Assembly (NCBI GenBank): GCA_004151065.3
Contig: NWUY0300098175.1
Span: forward strand, 3,261 to 16,519
Direction of reading: 5' to 3'
DNA: 13,259 nucleotides
From: Larix sibirica
Taxonomy: Eukaryota > Streptophyta > Pinopsida > Pinales > Pinaceae
The translations under genes were made by a program, and so were the position numbers. The notes beneath the pieces were generated by a model. That model saw only the letters and a list, made by a program, of their open reading frames with translations, ran no database searches and was not told the DNA's origin. How positions within the stretch are numbered: the first letter of the stretch is position 1; every line of letters starts with the position of its first letter. Positions 8,629 through 13,259 of the stretch are shown here, one piece after another.

Positions 8629-9045
8629 ATGGCGGGCGATAGAAAACGCAAGGGTTACAGGTTGAGTTTGTTTCGTCTATTTCATCGGTCACGACCAGCT
8701 AGACTTGAATATTCTGGATCCTCTCGCAGGCTGAAAAACAAGGAGCAAATGAAAGAGGCTCAGACAGATGAAGGACCAAGTTGCAGCCAAGATCAAAAGA
8801 AGAGAAAATCATGGCTGGTTTATCCCTTGAAAAGGCTCAGGAAATCTTTTTCAGGATTCATGGTGTCATCCTCAAGGCGTGCTCAGCGATTCTCTCCAGG
8901 ATACATTTGTGGATGTTATAGGGGTGTGTTAAATATAAATCGACCAGGGCCCTGTGAATCTCATTCCGATGATTCAAATCCTGCAGAATTTAGTTATCAA
9001 TATGTGAAAAATTTGCTTGAAAACAATAATTTCTGCGCGAATTAA
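8629..9045 (+). CDS. Small basic plant-specific protein, RHS4-like C-terminal motif
   Basis: 138 residues, function unknown. The start is well supported: AACAATGGCG has A at -3 and G at +4, and an in-frame TGA at 8617-8619 leaves this as the first ATG. The N-terminal 40 residues are rich in Arg/Lys (DRKRKG at 4-9, RLFHRSRPAR at 16-25). A basic KKRK at 57-60 and PLKRLRKSF at 66-74 could act as nuclear targeting or nucleic-acid or membrane contacts, which is inference. Residues 89-99 (SPGYICGCYRG) are Cys/Gly-rich. Residues 108-135 follow a pattern I recall from a family of small plant proteins that includes Arabidopsis RHS4-like proteins: P-x-E-S, S-D-x-N-P, F-x-Y, then L-L-E-x-N-x-F. Those usually continue past this point with a conserved Ser-Lys-Glu-Cys-Asn tail; here the protein ends at FCAN. 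No signal peptide or membrane span. It may be functional, or a recently truncated copy. Confidence 0.6.
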   Translation: MAGDRKRKGYRLSLFRLFHRSRPARLEYSGSSRRLKNKEQMKEAQTDEGPSCSQDQKKRKSWLVYPLKRLRKSFSGFMVSSSRRAQRFSPGYICGCYRGVLNINRPGPCESHSDDSNPAEFSYQYVKNLLENNNFCAN

Positions 9046-9660
9046 GTGCCTTTCAATAGAAATGAGGAGGGTTTTAGTGACATTTATTCATTCATCATAT
9101 TGATGGTTCATTTGACAATAATTCTGGATCCCAAACCAGGATCTAAATGCCTGATTATTCATACGGCGGTTTCCTGGTGCATTTCCTTCAATAGAATCGA
9201 GGGTCTTAGTGGCATTTATTCATTCGTCATATTGATGGTTCATTTGACAATAGTTCTGGATCCCAAACCAAGATCTAAATGCCTGAGTATTCATACAGCG
9301 GTTTCCTGGTGCATTTAACCATAGCTGTGACTAGTATCAGGAACAGAGTGCCCTTTTATTGCTTCAGCATATTTCCGGTTCACTTAATTTTAGTTATGTG
9401 CCTGAAATCAGGAAATAAGTAGTTGGAAATGATCATTTATATACTTCAACTATTTATCATGAGAATTCTGGAGGAACCAAGTGACTATTATTCAGGGTTT
9501 ATTTGACAACAGGTCTATGTCTCAGATCAGCTACAACATATTGATGGCTCGTTTGACAATACGTTCATGCCCCAGGTCAGAAAAAAATGCAGGTTGTCCA
9601 CTGTGCACGGTGATGGTGATGGTTAATTTGGCAATGGGTTTCTATGGAGGCAAGGGTTTT
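9046..9660 (+). repeat. Decayed tandem repeat array directly after the stop codon
   Basis: Two clear copies of about 132 bp (9046-9176 and 9177-9308) are roughly 90% alike. Each splits into a half starting GTGC(A/C)TTT and a half starting GTTCATTTGACAATA. Diverged halves follow at 9309 (GTGCATTTAACCATAG), 9378 (GTTCACTTAATTTTAG), 9497 (GTTTATTTGACAACAG), 9547 (GCTCGTTTGACAATAC) and 9622 (GTTAATTTGGCAATGG), often with a following (C/T)C(A/C)(A/G)(A/G)(A/T)CAGGA-like word. The base unit is therefore about 65-75 bp. The 90-codon ORF 9046-9318 and the ORF 9481-9675 are products of this array and not genes. If the upstream ORF is transcribed, the array would be its 3' UTR. Confidence 0.75.
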
Positions 9661-10298
9661 GTTTTTTGGGTTTGAAATTGATTCAAAAATTTTCTCTATG
9701 AGTTAGAAAGAAAATAGTGTGTTTTCTGCAACTTAGATGCCCTGCCTTGGAGGTATTATTCTTCTAAAATCACACAGGGCTTGCACATGTTTTCATCCCT
9801 TGTAACTCATACCATACCCGTGGGGTAGATCACAATAAGGATGAAACCCTGGGGATGACTTATCACTCTATTGACCCCCTATCTGCCAACGCTTTGGTTG
9901 GTCAGGCAAGGATTTTGATTTCATAGTTTTCAAGGTCTATTGCAATTTGCATGTATTAAAGTGCCAACAGAACCATTTGAGATTGCTGTAGAATCTAGAG
10001 TTGTCCAGAGAGTTCTGAGTGAGGGAAATTTTAAGACCTCTTTCCCATGCATGGTGGGCGGACAGAATCACTCAAGGACAGCTTAAAGCGATATTCAAGG
10101 CTGCTGGTTGGTTCGTGGTTTGTTGGCTGGGGATATTTGTCTGATCGATCAGCAAAGTCCAATCTCAGGTAAACAACCTTTTATGCAGAATTGGCGTTTA
10201 CAATTTTTGTATTTGTGTTCAAAATCAGTTTAGGCTTTTCCTAACTGGGTTAGACATTCCAGTCAGGACCTCCTTTTCATCTCTAGTTCATGCATATT
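9661..10298. other. Unassigned, no gene seen
   Basis: A short + strand open stretch at about 9961-10088 lacks a start and any recognisable motif. CAGGTAAACA at about 10167-10176 resembles a splice donor, but no partner exon is evident. Confidence 0.35.
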
Positions 10299-10520
10299 AA
10301 CTGCTTGGCATCACTCAGTGGCATAATTGTATTGCAAATGTAATACTTTATATTGAAATAGTAGTGGAAACAAGAAGGATTCAGGACTTTTTCTTCTTAA
10401 AATAATATTTATTACTTGCTTCGCACCACCAAATGGGGTAATTATATTGTTTGGACCAGTAAATCATATCGGAATAATAAAATAGATTAGAAGGATCCAA
10501 GACATTATGTTAGTATATTC
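10299..10520 (+). repeat. Imperfect tandem duplication of about 114 bp
   Basis: AACTGCTTGGCATCAC...GGCATAATTGTATTG at about 10299-10335 recurs as TACTTGCTTCGCACCAC...GGGGTAATTATATTG at about 10413-10449. The matching tails AAGAAGGATTCAGGAC and TAGAAGGATCCAAGAC end near 10387 and 10503. Similarity is about 65-70% by eye. Confidence 0.5.
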
Positions 10521-11978
10521 TAGTGGCAGCCAGCCCTGTTTTATTATTCGGCCTTTACAGCATGGGTTGTGAATGGAACTTAGACTGTGCAGCTGACAAA
10601 GTTGAGCATGTTATCAATGGACAAGATGCTATGTTTGTATGCTTCATTTTCAAAAGTTACTATATGAAATAAATGTTTCTAATTTCAGTTACAGTTTATC
10701 AACATAAATGCTGCCCTTTCCTAGCAAAAAATATAGAGATGAAATCATAGAGATTCTGATCTCTCGAGGGAAAAGGTAAGAAACAGACCTTATATATCTA
10801 GAACTAACTAGTCTGAAAAATATTGAACCACATCAAGTTTGAGCACTGATTTAGATTGCTTATGACAAAGTGCAAGCTGAGAGAAGATGGTCATGGCGCA
10901 GAGCAGGATCTGGGGCAGCGGTGACATCTTCAGTCACCCATTTAAATATCATGGTTATGGAAAATATCTAAAACTCCAAACATTTTGAGAAGTATTACTA
11001 TAAGAAAATCGTGTGGTTATGTGAGTCCAACAAGTGTTTTTGTGTGTAAGGCCCAATGGAGCCTCACATCACATAATCTCTTGATTTGGAGCTGAGGAGG
11101 CTTGGGGTTTAACATAACTCTCTGCTTATCAGGCACCCATGTTCTCACTGTGGCTTGAGAGGGATCCAACTTCCTACTGGCAGACCTAGTTGTGGATTTA
11201 AAGCCTGCTTGCTGGCAAATTGGTCCCCTTTTGAATGAAGATTGGACTTGGCTAGAATTCAATTCAATTTGCATTGTTACATTAAAAAGGTTAGGGGCAG
11301 TGTTACATCTAACAAATCACAAGGAGTGGAGTTTAAAAGCATCAATAATTCCACTGCAGCAACCTATTACAGAAGGAAATCAATTTGTGGTCTTAACGAA
11401 TATCTATTTGTGAAACCTGTTTCCCAGTTTTTGAAGCCTGGATATCTGACTTTGAAGACTGATCCAAGGTTGTAATGTATATATAATATGATGGAAATTG
11501 AGATCACTATTCCAGTAAATTGTATTTAAGTCAACTTTATTCTTTCATCATTTTGGGAACCTTACTGTAAACTCCAAAGAGTAAGGCTGTTTAGAGTCTA
11601 GACCATTTATAATGTCATACCATTTTAAGAAGGTTGACAGATCTTGAGGCTTAAATTGTAGAGATTTTACTCAACCTGTGCAGAATAGCTCCTCTGTTGA
11701 GAATAAACTTGTTTTGAACCTAACTACTATTCTTAATACCTACTCATGCTAGGAAATTCTATTTACTACAAATGAAGAAATTAATTCTGTCAATGTCCAG
11801 AGGTAACCGAAAGTGGTCAATGACACTCATATAAAAAGTTTTCTTTGATCAATAAGACCTAGGTTTGGACAAGGCCAGGAGCAAGTAGGCTGCAAGGTTG
11901 CAAGCAGTAAGAAGCAGGGGACTTAATCAGACATTCATGTGGTGCCTTGATCACTTGTCCTAAAAGAATTCATTCCAG
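10521..11978. other. Unassigned, no defensible gene
   Basis: Three overlapping ORFs lie at 11017-11475 (85 codons minus, 73 and 77 codons plus). None has a recognisable domain, they conflict with one another, and no start context or splice pattern singles one out. The higher GC around 11060-11230 could mark an old element fragment. A 6-bp hairpin, GGTGAC/GTCACC, lies at 10920-10938. Confidence 0.35.
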
Positions 11979-12094
11979 CAATAGACTTCCTCATACTGTC
12001 AATGCTCTTGAAGATAATCTAATAGCGAAGTTATGGCAATAGCCTCCCTCATATTGTCAATGCTCTTGATGATAATTTAATGGTGAGGTTATGG
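11979..12094 (+). repeat. 58-bp tandem duplication
   Basis: Unit 1 (11979-12036) and unit 2 (12037-12094) have identical length, both start CAATAG and both end GTTATGG, with about eight differences and no gaps. Most differences are C/T or G/A. Confidence 0.9.
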
Positions 12095-12488
12095 TTTGAT
12101 TAGCTATGTATTGTATAGTTCAAAACTATCAGCAAGATTTAAGCCTGTTTAGTTAGTTGTTAAGTACAGTTAATTTTAGTTCATATTTTGAAAGATCTGT
12201 TGAGGAAGGGGATATTACATCACTACAAAAGAGCATCTAACATGTGAAAAAAATAGTACAACTAACCATCAATAGGGAGGCTCAGTCATACAGTGCTTTA
12301 AACAAACACGCAATGGACTGAAATAAGCTAAAAGTACAACATTGTGAAGTAATGTTCTGTGCAAAAGGAGGAGGATTTACCAAAGTATTTATGTGAGACA
12401 AGATCTCAATATAAAGATATATCATTGTATTAGTAAAACTTGTAATTGATATAGTCATTATATAGTCTTATAGATAATAATTATACTC
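12095..12488. other. AT-rich unassigned stretch
   Basis: No ORF of interest, no repeat structure and no recognisable element in either strand. Confidence 0.4.
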
Positions 12489-12692
12489 ATGAACCCTCCT
12501 GGGCAAGAGATTAAACTGCAACCAGGGGTAGTATCTGGTTGCATGTATGGAACTAAGGCTAGATGCTATTAGAAAGTACATGACTCGCTGGAAGTAGCCT
12601 CGGCCCTCAACAAGTCAGCAATGGCCACAAGCATTATTAGCTTTCTTGTGGATATTATCAAGGCTGAAACCACCTCTTTGACCCCGGAGTAA
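12489..12692 (+). other. Short interrupted reading of unknown origin
   Basis: From ATG 12489 the frame reads MNPPGQEIKLQPGVVSG and continues to TAA 12690-12692, with one TAG at 12570-12572. It is more GC-rich and more evenly composed than its surroundings. I do not recognise it; it could be an old coding fragment or chance. Confidence 0.2.
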
Positions 12693-12817
12693 GACCTAAA
12701 ACTGCTTTTGATTGGCTGAGAGCTTGTCTTCCTTGGACTCAAGGAAACGGGTTAATGGCCCAAGACCCAAAGGCATCTGGCAGGAGTATAAGTCTGCTCC
12801 CTTATGGATCACCAATA

Positions 12818-12890
12818 GGACACAATGACATGGGACACAAAGGAAACGTGGATACGAGTGTTGGACATGGGACACGGAAACCATGGACAC
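12818..12890. repeat. GGACAC-rich stretch, possible transposon subterminal repeats
   Basis: GGACAC occurs at 12818-12823, 12833-12838, 12870-12875 and 12885-12890, with GGATAC at 12850-12855 and GGACAT at 12863-12868. Clusters of short words like this near element ends are typical of plant DNA transposons, hAT-like ones included. The stretch lies about 190 bp beyond the stop of the minus-strand coding remnant. The 60-codon + strand ORF over it is a by-product. Confidence 0.45.
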
Positions 12891-12892
12891 GT

Positions 12893-13082
12893 TTTATCTA
12901 TACATATATTAAAAAAATTACAAAAATGAAAATATAGACAAAGATTCCATTTTTTTTTAAACTAGAACATTTACTAATACTCAATACACATTATAAATTC
13001 ATAGACTCATAAAATTAATAGTTAGGACCATAAATTGCCAATTGGAGATTTCTCGTTAAGTCATCAAAATAAAAATGTATTA
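12893..13082. other. AT-rich stretch between coding remnant and subterminal repeats
   Basis: Very AT-rich with an A/T homopolymer at about 12950-12960. On the transposon reading this is 3' untranslated sequence of the minus-strand transposase remnant. Confidence 0.35.
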
Positions 13083-13259
13083 TTAATTACATAGATGTAA
13101 GAATCTCATCTGACAATACTCCTCCATGTCAGAATCAACAAAATCAGCACCATTGTCATTGCTCTCTCCATCGCCGTCGTCGATGTCCTCCTCCTCTATA
13201 TGCCCAATTCAAGATCTACAGTTGTTGGTGTAGAGGATGACCCCTCAAGAGGATCACCA
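13083..13259 (-). pseudogene. Acidic C-terminal coding remnant, possibly hAT-type transposase
   Basis: On the minus strand a frame ending in TAA at 13083-13085 is open back to a stop at 13209-13211. It is strikingly acidic: EEEDIDDGDGESNDNGADF, then a VDSDMEEYC segment. The neighbouring frame upstream, from the window edge, reads DPLEGSSSTPTTVDLELGI, so a one-base shift or a lost residue near 13200 seems to split one C-terminus. A low-complexity acidic tail after the dimerisation domain is common in plant hAT transposases, and the GGACAC cluster downstream fits a transposon end. No catalytic part is inside the window, so a host gene's acidic tail, or a gene running in from the right, cannot be excluded. 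Confidence 0.35.

Noticed and set aside
9046-9318. 90-codon ORF right after the main ORF, as a second protein
   Set aside because: It has no ATG start (GTG only) and its sequence is a direct product of the 132-bp duplication.
9046-9660. CRISPR array
   Set aside because: Units are diverged, with no constant short repeats and unique spacers, and the context is plant-like.
11017-11475. Overlapping ORFs on both strands as a gene
   Set aside because: They conflict, have no recognisable domain and no supporting signals.
1-13259. tRNA or rRNA genes
   Set aside because: Reading both strands, I saw no tRNA-like A and B boxes with a cloverleaf and no conserved rRNA stretch; a covariance-model scan was not possible here.

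Overview
The window looks like nuclear DNA of a seed plant. The evidence is AT-rich, repeat-dense sequence, an old LTR retrotransposon with a plant-type layout, a probable hAT-type transposon end, and one small ORF with an excellent plant start context and a plant-type C-terminal motif. The age and dilution of the repeats would suit a large genome such as a conifer, but that is a guess. Nothing bacterial or organellar is visible.

Left half (about 141-7314): a decayed LTR retrotransposon. Two direct copies of a roughly 2.3-2.4 kb segment (141-2463 and 4634-7028) flank about 2.2 kb of unique internal sequence. Each copy holds a purine-rich tract followed by a TGTGAT start (549 and 5113), which I take as LTR starts, and a conserved TATAAA about 1.15 kb further on. 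The repeated segment also extends about 400-480 bp upstream of the putative LTR start, so the order may be internal end-LTR-internal-LTR, a tandem or recombined arrangement. Between the LTRs lies a broken gag-like reading (2838-4020) with coiled-coil-like stretches, a degraded G-patch and two degraded zinc knuckles. No protease, reverse transcriptase or integrase is visible, so this is a gag-only, non-autonomous-looking element. A tandem duplication of about 205 bp covers the right edge.

Middle (7315-9660): unassigned sequence leads to the only convincing intact ORF, 8629-9045 (+), 138 codons. It encodes a small basic protein whose C-terminal part resembles a plant-specific small-protein family (RHS4-like, from memory). 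Its leader holds a 40-nt stem-loop and short upstream ORFs, one in frame with the main ORF and ending 9 nt before it. Directly after the stop codon a decayed tandem repeat array begins, and the expected family C-terminus is missing at that point.

Right half (9661-13259): no gene I can defend. It contains an imperfect duplication of about 114 bp (10299-10520), a clean 58-bp tandem duplication (11979-12094), a short unrecognised reading interrupted once (12489-12692), and at the far right a GGACAC-rich stretch plus an acidic minus-strand coding remnant. I read these last two as the 3' end of a DNA transposon, possibly hAT-like.

The retrotransposon, the small gene and the DNA transposon show no sign of working together. 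All identities given are by-eye estimates.
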